Below are positions 42,747-50,980 of a stretch of DNA of 64,000 nt, piece after piece. The stretch is from Terrimonas sp. (lineage in GTDB: Bacteria > Bacteroidota > Bacteroidia > Chitinophagales > Chitinophagaceae): NCBI RefSeq assembly GCF_003075435.1, contig NZ_QCZJ01000026.1, positions 1 through 64,000 on the forward strand. Direction: 5' to 3'. The translations under genes and the position numbers were made by a program. Under the pieces are notes generated by a model that saw nothing but the letters and a program-made list of their open reading frames with translations, searched no databases and was not told the origin of the DNA. Within the stretch, counting starts at the first letter, position 1. Each line of letters starts with the position of its first letter.

Positions 42747-43523
42747 CTAATAATCCGAATACGGTGTTGCTGTCATCAATATGATATCTGATTTGGAAAC
42801 ATTTTTCTGGTATTCCGGTCTTGCAGATAGCGCTTTCCATTCGGGATCATTTCTGAATGTATCCCAATGCGTGTCCCTGTCTTTCATGTTTTCAAAGCTT
42901 GTCATATACATCAGGTTTGGCATACGGCTTCCTGCAATTACGCCCCCATAAAACACAGCATTAAAGTTCAGTCGTTTAAACAGTGGCACTTCTCCACCCT
43001 CGTTAAACATGTGTACTTTATTTTGGTATATTTTTTCAGTATGTCCTTCGTAGCTCCTCAACTCATATACATGTTCAGCTTTGGGAGAACCAAGCTTAGG
43101 CAACTGCATTACCGGTGCAGCAGTAAACGCTTTGAGTAAAATTGATTCATACCTTATATATGGCGGCGCTGTGTATGGAGCATTAATATAATCATTGCCG
43201 GCTCTAATATATTCCCGGCTTTTTTCCATTTGCGGTGTAAGGTTGATCATCTGGTCTGTTGATGCAAATGGAAGGATTACATATAAACGTTTATCCGCTG
43301 CAGTATCATTACTCAGCGGTTTAAACACACCTATATATTTAAGGCCTGCTTTATGGGCTGCAGGTATGAATGCTTTTTCATAATAGGTATCTAGTATATT
43401 TTCCTGTTCTGTGGTATTGAAGTGATACACTTTTATTTCGTAAAATTCCTGCTTTTGTTGTGCATTAAGCATGCTGATCGTTAAGCAAAATGATACGGTC
43501 AATATCATTACTCTTGGAAACAT
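42747..43523 (-). CDS. Secreted NIPSNAP family protein
   Basis: 258 residues from the ATG at 43523 with a signal peptide ending SMLNAQ; an upstream TTG is ignored. There are two ferredoxin-like NIPSNAP repeats: FYEIKVYHFNTTEQENILDT with FIPAAHKAGLKYIGVFKP, and HVYELRSYEGHTEKIYQNKV with GGEVPLFKRLNFNAVFYGG. The ending ...FRNDPEWKALSARPEY is family-typical. NIPSNAP domains are small dimeric alpha/beta barrels; in bacteria some act as monooxygenase-like or carrier proteins. Exported members are common in Bacteroidota near sugar genes. It directly precedes the sulfatase-like gene. Confidence 0.88.
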   Translation of the reverse strand: MFPRVMILTVSFCLTISMLNAQQKQEFYEIKVYHFNTTEQENILDTYYEKAFIPAAHKAGLKYIGVFKPLSNDTAADKRLYVILPFASTDQMINLTPQMEKSREYIRAGNDYINAPYTAPPYIRYESILLKAFTAAPVMQLPKLGSPKAEHVYELRSYEGHTEKIYQNKVHMFNEGGEVPLFKRLNFNAVFYGGVIAGSRMPNLMYMTSFENMKDRDTHWDTFRNDPEWKALSARPEYQKNVSKSDIILMTATPYSDY

Positions 43524-43597
43524 AAATGAAAATTTTATTTTAAAGCTAAGTATTTTAATCTTCCTGAAGCACAACTTCTTACATTATCAAACAACTG

Positions 43598-44143
43598 CTA
43601 AAACTTTTTTTTACCCTTATACAGGTTTGCAGGAACGTCAGAAGTAATATGAAATCCATACTTTTTCCCGGTTATTTTAAATTCTTTTTCAAGCGTTTCG
43701 CCATCAAGGAATTTTATTCCTTTAAAGATTGTATCATCAATTAAAAAGAGATCCCCTTCAAAATCATCGGTAAGAACTCTTTTATTGAGAATATATTGAA
43801 CAATGCTATCACTTTCCGGGGTTTTGACTATCCTGCTATATTCTTCAGATTTTGATTTGAAAAAATTCCAATACTTATTTCTGCAGTACTTTACAGTGAA
43901 AATATACACTACTCCATCCTTACCATCTTCTCCGAGTAAGGCTTCGGCTTCTTTTCCTTTATAAACTGTAACCTGGGCAATTTCCCTGGGATCATATTTC
44001 TGTAAATCAGTATTGTCAACATTTATACTATCAATAAAGAAAACCGGGTTATTGCCTAATTTCTTTAATACTTTTTTGGGTGACTGTCCCATTAATGACA
44101 TTACAATAAAAGTGCAGGCGAGAACACAAATTATTCTTTTCAT
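43598..44143 (-). CDS. Secreted TonB-plug-like small protein
   Basis: 181 residues with a signal peptide ending LMGQ. Residues about 34-90 (NNPVFFIDSINVDNTDL, YDPREIAQVTVYKGKEAEAL, GKDGVVYIFTVKY) copy the plug-domain pattern of SusC-like receptors (P.ihIDG...l....i.si.vlKg.aa..yG..Ga.GvI.I.Tk). There is no barrel, so this is a free plug-like domain with a different C-terminus. Similar short proteins occur next to regulators in Bacteroidota. It is intact, not a receptor fragment, because a complete signal peptide and a clean stop flank the domain. Confidence 0.75.
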   Translation of the reverse strand: MKRIICVLACTFIVMSLMGQSPKKVLKKLGNNPVFFIDSINVDNTDLQKYDPREIAQVTVYKGKEAEALLGEDGKDGVVYIFTVKYCRNKYWNFFKSKSEEYSRIVKTPESDSIVQYILNKRVLTDDFEGDLFLIDDTIFKGIKFLDGETLEKEFKITGKKYGFHITSDVPANLYKGKKKF

Positions 44144-44231
44144 GCAGTTAATACATTTTATCGGGTAAAAATACTAAGCCTGCCATCAATAAAATGCACA
44201 TATTGATTTTCTTCATTATTAAGCAAATGAT

Positions 44232-44591
44232 TTACACAATGCCCTGTCCAAAGGTTAATAAATTATTATCCGGATCGAGCAGAGAAAACTCTTTTTGTCC
44301 CCAGGGTTTAATTTGTAAATATCCGTTAGGGTGTATGCCTACTTTTTTATCAAGAAGTAATTGATAAAATGAATCAATATTATCAACGCGAATGTATACC
44401 TGCCCGTAATTTTCTTTGGGATCAAGCGCTGCAAATTCAAAAAAATGGATTTGAATATTATCTTTTTGCAGCATAAGATATCCATCGTAATCCGCACTTC
44501 CAAATTCAGTAAACCCCAACTGATTTACATAATAATCCTTTGTAACATTCTTATTGCGCATAGGCAATTTTGGGTTAATGCTGGTAAGCAT
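44232..44591 (-). CDS. VOC/glyoxalase-fold protein (bleomycin-resistance-like)
   Basis: 119 residues from the ATG at 44591 (MLTSINPKLPMRNKNVTKDY); a longer TTG start at 44606 is less likely. It has paired beta-alpha-beta-beta-beta modules: FYVNQLGF-like YYVNQLGFTEFGSADYDGYL, NIQIHFFEFAALDPKENYG, YIRVDNIDSFYQLL and PWGQKEFSLLDPDNNLLTF. This is the layout of small bleomycin-binding/dioxygenase-like VOC proteins. The metal-site His/Glu set is incomplete, so a binding rather than catalytic role is possible. It follows the dienelactone-hydrolase gene by 18 bases and is probably cotranscribed. Confidence 0.85.
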   Translation of the reverse strand: MLTSINPKLPMRNKNVTKDYYVNQLGFTEFGSADYDGYLMLQKDNIQIHFFEFAALDPKENYGQVYIRVDNIDSFYQLLLDKKVGIHPNGYLQIKPWGQKEFSLLDPDNNLLTFGQGIV

Positions 44592-44609
44592 AGTAAAAAA
44601 TTTCAACGG

Positions 44610-45353
44610 TTATTGTAATATTTCTTTTAAAAACATCAGCGTATGTGTCCATGCACGCTTTGCCATTACTTCGTTATAGTCAGGAGATTTAGGATCAGTA
44701 AAGGTATGTTTTGAATAAGCATAAGTAATCACCTGCCAATCCGCTTTGCCTTCATTCATTTCTTTTATCAGATTGTTCATTATCTCCGGTGTTACACTCC
44801 GGTCTTCAGCAGGGTTTTCAATTAATATTTTTACCGGTAACAGGCCATTGGCTCTCGCACTATCTTTACCCAGTCCGCCATGAATAGATACTACTCCCTT
44901 CACAGGAAAATTAGCTCTTGCTGTTTCCAATGCACCGGTGCCGCCAAAGCAATAACCAATTACAGCAAGTTTATCAGCGTCCGCGCCTGCTTTCTTCAAT
45001 TGCTCCAATGCTTCCTCAATTCTCTTTTGATATGCAGCATAATTCTGCCGATAAGAACCTGCTGCTTTTGCAGCAGAAGCGTTATCAACCGGGATATTTC
45101 CTTCTCCATATATATCTGCTATAAAAGCTATATAACCCTGCTTTTCCAGCGCAATAGCCGCGTCTTTTGCTTCCTGGTCAATACCTTTCCATGCCGGTAA
45201 TATCAGTACTCCCGGCAATTTTTTTCCTGAATTTTTTGTTACCAGTCCATTGAACTTTTGCGAACCATCACTATATACAACAGGCTTTAAATCCTGCGCG
45301 TATGTAAAAACCACAATACAAAGAAGTACTGTAATCAAAAATATTTTCTTCAT
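44610..45353 (-). CDS. Secreted dienelactone hydrolase family protein
   Basis: 247 residues with a signal peptide ending VFTYAQ. An alpha/beta-hydrolase of the DLH type: LPGVLILPAWKGIDQEAKD, ALEKQGYIAFIADIYGEG, nucleophile Cys in VIGYCFGGTGALE, the acid Asp/Glu near ILIENPAEDRSVTPE, and the catalytic His in YAYSKHTFTDP. All three triad positions are visible. It hydrolyses lactone or ester bonds in the periplasm; the true substrate is unknown. First of a two-gene unit with the VOC protein. Confidence 0.9.
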   Translation of the reverse strand: MKKIFLITVLLCIVVFTYAQDLKPVVYSDGSQKFNGLVTKNSGKKLPGVLILPAWKGIDQEAKDAAIALEKQGYIAFIADIYGEGNIPVDNASAAKAAGSYRQNYAAYQKRIEEALEQLKKAGADADKLAVIGYCFGGTGALETARANFPVKGVVSIHGGLGKDSARANGLLPVKILIENPAEDRSVTPEIMNNLIKEMNEGKADWQVITYAYSKHTFTDPKSPDYNEVMAKRAWTHTLMFLKEILQ

Positions 45354-45899
45354 GTTTATATAGTTTGTGCTTACAGAGATATACTAAATGTAGTGAGTAT
45401 AGCTAAAATTAAAAGGATTCTTTTAAATATATATGTTAATCAACGTTATAACTGAACATTTTTCTAACTGCGACCGTCAACAGGAAAACTGTTTTAGGCG
45501 AAACGCCTAACATCACACAAGCAATCATATAATATAGCAATCCCTGTGCTACGCAAGATGCACAACACAGGGAATTACATTCGCAGATCACTAACATTTT
45601 TTTGCGAAGGCTACTGGTTTTTCATCAGTCTATGTTATACCAGCGCGGCTGGCCCGGGTAGTTTCTCATATAGAATGTATACAGGCGAGCGTTTTTATCC
45701 CCAGGTTTCCTACTCTGCCTGTACTACGATAATATCCTTTCAATGCAATGAAAATATTTTCTCCATCAGCCTGGCTGCCGGGTTCTCCGGCGCATCGCCA
45801 ACCTATATAAGCTGGTCTGAAGCAATCTCCGGGTTAAGGAATGCGCAGTGTGATGGTGGGTAGGCACTGCAGAGAATCTGACACGACTTAAACAATAGT
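45354..45899. other. Gene-poor gap beside the rearrangement, with two hairpins
   Basis: There is no convincing gene in 546 bases. TTAGGCG-AAA-CGCCTAA (45494-45510) is a perfect 7-bp hairpin. AATCCCTGTG (about 45539-45548) pairs with CACAGGGAATT (about 45566-45576). A 105-codon plus-strand frame (45546-45863) is less AT-rich than its surroundings but matches no family I know, so I do not call it. The base composition from about 45600 to 46990 is slightly richer in G+C than the neighbouring genes. Confidence 0.4.
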
Positions 45900-46994
45900 T
45901 TAATTTAATGTATACCATGAACCCGGTGTAACGCGGGTATAAAATTTCACCAGGTCGCCGCTACCCCCTTCGCGGTCAGGTTGGACTATAATAAGCAACC
46001 GGCAGGACACCATATCTATTATACCATCCGGTCTTGCAGCAAGACTACCAGCCTGTGGTGTTGAAGTTCCCAGTGTGGAAAGAACTGCATTGGATCCGAG
46101 CGTCCAGTTTCCTTCCAAAAAGTTGCGATCAAAATCTTCCTTTACCACGCCCGGAGCTACACCACAAAAATTACTTTCTTTAGGATAAGGATCAGCGGAA
46201 ATAAACTCTGTAAGCCCTGCATAGGTGCCACCTTCAAAAAATTTATACAATTCATTTGTCCAGTTAAAAAAAGTCCTGAACATTAAGGACGTTTTATCCT
46301 TATCTGCACAATTCGCTGTGTATTCGGAGATAGCGCCACCATGACAACAACCAAAGATACGCTGACCTTCGGAACCCCACACTTTATGAGGCGCATTAAA
46401 AAACAGGTCTTCCCCGAAGGGTTCGCTGGTATTAGGTATAAAGGACATACTCCAAAACCAGGCCTCCCCTTCTTTTGTAATAAGGCCACATTCACCTGTA
46501 ATATCTGCTGTTGGTTCAGCTATTTCAACAGGTACGGTAATTTTGCCCAACGCCTCACCGGTTGAATCATGAGGCACAAAAGTCATTTCAAAAGAAGGCA
46601 GACCGCCTGCAGGAGGTATACCGGAAGCATCTTCCAATCCTTTCGGATCAATTCCCACGAGTATCATAGATACGGTATCGTTGGCAGCAATATCAGGAAC
46701 TTCAGGCACGTCATAATAAAAAGTTCCGCCGGTCGAACCAACATGTACCTGTATATATACTCCTGCAACGTCTTTTGTTGTGTCTTCATGCAGAAATTCT
46801 ATTGGAAGTTTCCATTTATCAACAAGATAGAGTGTGTCTTTAAATGATATTTTTAAAGAACTGCCTGTAGGACCCTGGGGGATGATCCCGTTTATTTTTC
46901 TGGCATTCTTAAACCTAAGATGGTTTGAAATGGTATCGGCATTTACGGTATTGGTGCTGTCAGCCGGAGACCCGGGTTCTTCGGGCGTTGTACA
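45900..46994 (-). pseudogene. Lipoprotein gene remnant without start codon, joined to truncated GH88 gene
   Basis: An open frame of 364 codons runs from 46994 to a stop at 45900 but has no ATG in its first 95 codons (one GTG at 46709) and is preceded in frame by TAA at 46997-46995. It begins Cys-Thr-Thr-Pro-Glu-Glu-Pro-Gly, exactly what follows a lipobox in a Bacteroidota lipoprotein, so the signal peptide and start have been lost. The rest (LRFKNARKINGIIPQGPTG, WFWSMSFIPNTSEPFGEDLF, FGCCHGGAISEYTANC, ENF..PGSWYTLN at the end) is beta-rich with several Cys pairs and no family I can name. It overlaps the end of the truncated GH88 frame by 35 bases in another frame. Confidence 0.75.
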
Positions 46995-47772
46995 TTACTG
47001 TAAATCCATATAAACCCCATGCCTGCCCTCTTGCCCACGCTGACTCATCTGCATAACCCTGGTGCGTCACTTTCTTAATTATCTGTCCTGTTTCTGTATT
47101 ATAATCCACAACATGATAGGAGCTATGATCAGCGCGATAATGATTTTTTATAGTGGTATTGGCATGGTCGGCGGCAATATGTGCATATTTCTGATCACCT
47201 CCATTTGTTGCCACCCATTCCAGCAACTCAAGGTTCATCATATTATCTATTATTACCGGGCAATTAAATTTATCGCTTTTGTTCCACGATTGTATAGAGG
47301 AAATAGAAGGACGGAAACGTGTCGACAGGGAACCGGCTGAAGTGAATATTACATCCTTATAATGTTCGTTATGCGTGACGTCATAGGCATTTCCAAAACT
47401 GCAGAACATCATAAAACCAAGATCATGCGTTCCGGTATTCAACTTTTCCACCTCAAGTATCTGCAATCGTTTTTCAGCTTCAGTTTTCAAGGCTTTATCT
47501 TTGGTTTCTTTGTATAATAACCACAATGTTCCCGGGTAGAAACCGCTGCACCACCATTTGGTATTGCTGGTAACCAGTTTTTTGGCATCATCATCATAAG
47601 ATCGCGGCATAACATCTGCCGCCAGATCTTTCATAAGCATCTTATACTGTTCCGCTGCAAAATGCAAATTTTCATCTACCAATTGCCCCATAGATTGCCT
47701 GCTCTTTTGAGCCCCGGCAGATAATACTAATATTATGCAAATAGCAGCAAGGTTAAATTTGAATCTGATCAT
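46960..47772 (-). pseudogene. GH88 unsaturated uronyl hydrolase, C-terminally truncated
   Basis: 270 codons with a signal peptide ending SAGAQ and good GH88 sequence to about residue 260: WWCSGFYPGTLWLLY, GTHDLGFMMFCSFGNAY with the catalytic Asp117, NCPVIIDNMMNLELLEW with Asp176, and HQGYADESAWARGQAWGLYG. GH88 removes the 4,5-unsaturated uronic acid left by polysaccharide lyases, by hydration of the double bond. The family normally runs to about 380-400 residues. Here the frame leaves the family after TVMY and ends 9 residues later, so roughly 120-130 C-terminal residues of the barrel are missing. Both catalytic Asp residues remain, but a barrel without its last helices is unlikely to fold. 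It is the last gene of the leftward PUL arm, 33 bases after LacI. Confidence 0.85.
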
Positions 47773-47805
47773 TATTAATCACTTTAAAAGTTTGAAATGT
47801 AATTT

Positions 47806-48843
47806 TTATGTTGACATACGCCGTATTAGTTCTACCGGGGTAATAATCGGCGCCTGATCTGTCATTATTGGTTGATTGTTTTTTAATAGCTTCAATAATT
47901 CTCTTACAATAACTTTTCCGGTATATGCCGGAAACTGATCAATTGTGGTGATAGAGGGTGAAGTTATGGATGTACGTGGATCATTGGAATATCCTACGAT
48001 ACGAAACGCTGAAGGCACAGCAATGCCTACTTCCTTTGCAAACTGCAAAGCCGTTAGCGCAGTAAGATCATTAGCTGCGAAAATGGCATCAGGATAAGGT
48101 GATTTATTAAATAAGGCATGAAGTGACTTGCGTGCATTTTCTTCATTAAGTTCATGATAAAAAATATATTTATTTATCACAGGAATATTATACTGCTGCA
48201 TTGCTTTTTCAAAACCTGCATACCTGTCTTCATAAATATTACAATCCAGCGGTCCATTAATAAAGGCTATTCTTTTTGCACCCAGCTCAAGCAAATGCGA
48301 AACAGCAAGGTAGGCTCCCCTGAAGTCATCGCCTTTTACAATACAGGCAGGATAAGGTTGCATTGGAACACGATCATAAAAAATTACCGGGATATTGTTT
48401 TGAGTCAGTATATCAAAATGATCAAAGTTGGTTGTAAATAAAGTGCAGGAAGCTATTACTGCGTCTACCCTGGAAGCATATAGTGTTCGTGTAAGATCTT
48501 TTTCCATTTCAAGCTGATCATTCGACTGGCAAATGATAAGATTATACCCCTGGGCATGCAATTGGTTTTGTATGGTGGTAATGACTTCTGTATGAAAAAA
48601 CATAGAGATGCGGGGAACGATCAAGCCTATAGTATGCGTTTTATTGGTTCGAAGGCTTGATGCCATTACATTACGCTTATATCCTTTTTCCTTTATCATC
48701 ATCATCACCTTGTTTCTCGTTGCTTCATGAACATGAGGATGATTATTAAGTACCCTTGAAATAGTTGCCGGTGATAAATGCAACGCTTTTGCTATATCAT
48801 GTATCGAGTTTTTACCGTTTTTTTTGTTCTTCCGTGTTTCCAT
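47806..48843 (-). CDS. LacI family transcriptional regulator of the PUL
   Basis: 345 residues. The N-terminal helix-turn-helix (SIHDIAKALHLSPATISRVL) is followed by the hinge HPHVHEATRNKVMMMIKEKG and a periplasmic-binding-protein-like core (IGLIVPRISMFFHTEVI, VIFYDRVPM, FINGPLDCNIYEDRYAGF, PDAIFAANDLTALTALQFA, RIVGYSNDP). The core binds a sugar effector and releases DNA. It lies between the GH88 gene (33 bases downstream) and a heparinase gene (36 bases upstream) on the same strand. Three palindromes of LacI-operator form lie at 59521, 59673 and 59707, between the divergent PUL arms, and are its probable targets. Confidence 0.9.
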   Translation of the reverse strand: METRKNKKNGKNSIHDIAKALHLSPATISRVLNNHPHVHEATRNKVMMMIKEKGYKRNVMASSLRTNKTHTIGLIVPRISMFFHTEVITTIQNQLHAQGYNLIICQSNDQLEMEKDLTRTLYASRVDAVIASCTLFTTNFDHFDILTQNNIPVIFYDRVPMQPYPACIVKGDDFRGAYLAVSHLLELGAKRIAFINGPLDCNIYEDRYAGFEKAMQQYNIPVINKYIFYHELNEENARKSLHALFNKSPYPDAIFAANDLTALTALQFAKEVGIAVPSAFRIVGYSNDPRTSITSPSITTIDQFPAYTGKVIVRELLKLLKNNQPIMTDQAPIITPVELIRRMST

Positions 48844-48879
48844 GATCCTGGTCCAATAAAAAGATTGACCTGAGTTTTT

Positions 48880-50820
48880 TTATTCAGGTTTAATTATAAA
48901 CTTCATTATATTTTTTTCATGAATATTCCCTGAAAGATTTATACGGTAAATATTATCTCCCCATTTATCTTTTACACCTTTATCTTCCATGGTAACAAGT
49001 GGTATTTTTTCAATCACTGCTTTCATTTGTGAAGGATTGTATTGTACTATAAAATTTTTCGTTTCTCCATTTTCATTTCTATAATGAATGACAACTTCCC
49101 CGTTCTTTTTCAGTTCAGCAGGGTAACAGGTCATCAAATGCTGTGTAAAATCTCCCGGCTGTTTTAAAGAAGCATTATCAATTATTTCTACATTTTTTGA
49201 TCTGTTCAGCCTTATCGTACGTTGCCATTGATCAATCCCTGTATTTTCAGGATAGGCATTCACGATATCCAGTTCCAGTTCAGAAAATTTTTTATTTTTT
49301 GTATAAGAAACATCCCTGGCTTTAAAAGCAGCGCCTGTAGACTGTGTGTGCCCATTGATGGTTGGGAGATTATGGTAGTCTGAGCAATTATTCCATATCT
49401 CATACCGCTGATCGCTGAAAGTTTTCCTGGTATATGTTCCCCGGCCTATATCAATCAATACCGGCAGTCCATCATAGTATACAATATAATTTCCAACATC
49501 ATTATGATTATGGCTTTCATCATTGTGCCCTCCCTTTGCAGCCACGAAAAAACCCTTCGTACTGCCTTCCCTATCCCTGGCAACCATTACCTGAATGCCG
49601 GGCAACCATACATCAGCAGGCAATGGCAAAGCCTGGGGCACGCTCCTGTATTCCTCCTGCATAAATAATTCAAAAAGATTTCTGAAGTACTGAAACCTCC
49701 CGATCGTACCGTCTTCGGATTTCCTGTAAAACGCGCCAAACTGCATCATGGCAGTATCGCGGATATCTTTGCCAAAACGATATATCATACTTGCCGCCAT
49801 TGTCGGTTTAGGATCAGCATCGGCAAAGTCAATAAAATATTCCTTTCCAATCTGTGCACGGTAAATAAAGCGTGCCATATTTTTTATCTTCTCATTATCG
49901 TATACATATTTAAACGCCTGGCGGGTAGCAAGGTTGAGCATGGCGAGATTATCGTATAGTGAAGCCGCCGCTGCTCCCCAATATCCCGGTCCTTCATCGC
50001 AACCGCCATCTTCAGGATAAGGATTTAAAAACTCATCAAGCACATGCAGTATTTTATTTACCATCTCCGTCCTTTTTATATCATCTTTTTCCAGCAACAG
50101 TGCAGTATTCAGCCAGTTGGAGCATATCCAGGGGTTCCAGTTATTTGGTGGTCTGCCGTTGGCGTTAGCCTTCATCCAGCCATGCGGCTTTGTCATTAAC
50201 GGCTCAAAGATCCTGTTGTTAACTTCAAAGTATATTCTCCTGCGTATTTGTGGTGAAACCTGGTCAAGCTTATCACCTACAAAATAATCTACCCATGATA
50301 AAAATGTTGCGGTTTCCGCGCTGAATAAATCAACAAATGGTTTTGACACATCCATCAGCCCGGCATATTCTTTTGTTCGGGGTAAATGCGCTGAAACGCC
50401 CCAGAAAGATTCTTCACAAACAGACCATACGCCATTGATGATAGCATCAATAAAGCGTCCTTTATTTTCATACACTTCACCTAAAACCAATGTTCCGAGT
50501 ACACTTCTCTTTTCAAAGCTTATTTTTTCATAACCCGCCCTTTCGCCGGTTCGCTCAATCAATAATGAAGTAGTGGCAGGTATGGCAGGCCATTCATAAT
50601 TAATGTACGATTCAGCTTTTGCCAGGTAAGCTTTCATTATCGTTTCATCAGCTTTATACCAGGCTTCCCGGTCGGACAAATGGGGAAAAGGCATCCACTC
50701 CTTTTGCGGGATAAGTAGTTGCCGAAGCTCCTGCGCTGAATATTTGCCGCTTAACACATTTTGCTGTGCACTGACCTGCACAGCAAACATCAACAAAAAA
50801 CTAAAAACCAATATTTTCAT
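48880..50820 (-). CDS. Heparinase II/III family polysaccharide lyase
   Basis: 646 residues from the ATG at 50820 with a signal peptide ending VQVSAQ; a longer start at 50874 is rejected. The N-terminal (alpha/alpha) toroid contains the NNWNPWICSNWLNTALLLEK Asn-rich catalytic block and EDGGCDEGPGYWGAA. The C-terminal beta-sandwich contains the heparinase II/III motif GHNDESHNHNDVGNYIVYYD. It eliminates uronic-acid glycosides to 4,5-unsaturated oligosaccharides in the periplasm. The lyase family (PL12, PL15, PL17, PL21 or other) cannot be set from this reading. Between LacI and the BNR_4 gene. Confidence 0.85.
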   Translation of the reverse strand: MKILVFSFLLMFAVQVSAQQNVLSGKYSAQELRQLLIPQKEWMPFPHLSDREAWYKADETIMKAYLAKAESYINYEWPAIPATTSLLIERTGERAGYEKISFEKRSVLGTLVLGEVYENKGRFIDAIINGVWSVCEESFWGVSAHLPRTKEYAGLMDVSKPFVDLFSAETATFLSWVDYFVGDKLDQVSPQIRRRIYFEVNNRIFEPLMTKPHGWMKANANGRPPNNWNPWICSNWLNTALLLEKDDIKRTEMVNKILHVLDEFLNPYPEDGGCDEGPGYWGAAAASLYDNLAMLNLATRQAFKYVYDNEKIKNMARFIYRAQIGKEYFIDFADADPKPTMAASMIYRFGKDIRDTAMMQFGAFYRKSEDGTIGRFQYFRNLFELFMQEEYRSVPQALPLPADVWLPGIQVMVARDREGSTKGFFVAAKGGHNDESHNHNDVGNYIVYYDGLPVLIDIGRGTYTRKTFSDQRYEIWNNCSDYHNLPTINGHTQSTGAAFKARDVSYTKNKKFSELELDIVNAYPENTGIDQWQRTIRLNRSKNVEIIDNASLKQPGDFTQHLMTCYPAELKKNGEVVIHYRNENGETKNFIVQYNPSQMKAVIEKIPLVTMEDKGVKDKWGDNIYRINLSGNIHEKNIMKFIIKPE

Positions 50821-50980
50821 ATATGCCTGTTTTATTTGTGATAGCAGAGAATAGATGCAGCATCCTTTATTCATATTTGGTAATCAATTTTGACAGCGCT
50901 GTACAACAATATATTCAATTATAGTTTTTAGAATCTTTTGTGGTTTTAGCATAAGCAATATTGTATTTTGAATATATTGA

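Noticed and set aside
45546-45863. 105-codon plus-strand frame beside the truncated GH88 locus
   Set aside because: No recognisable motif, a Cys/Ser/Tyr-rich composition, no promoter, and hairpins inside its 5' end. Kept only as a note in the gap entry.
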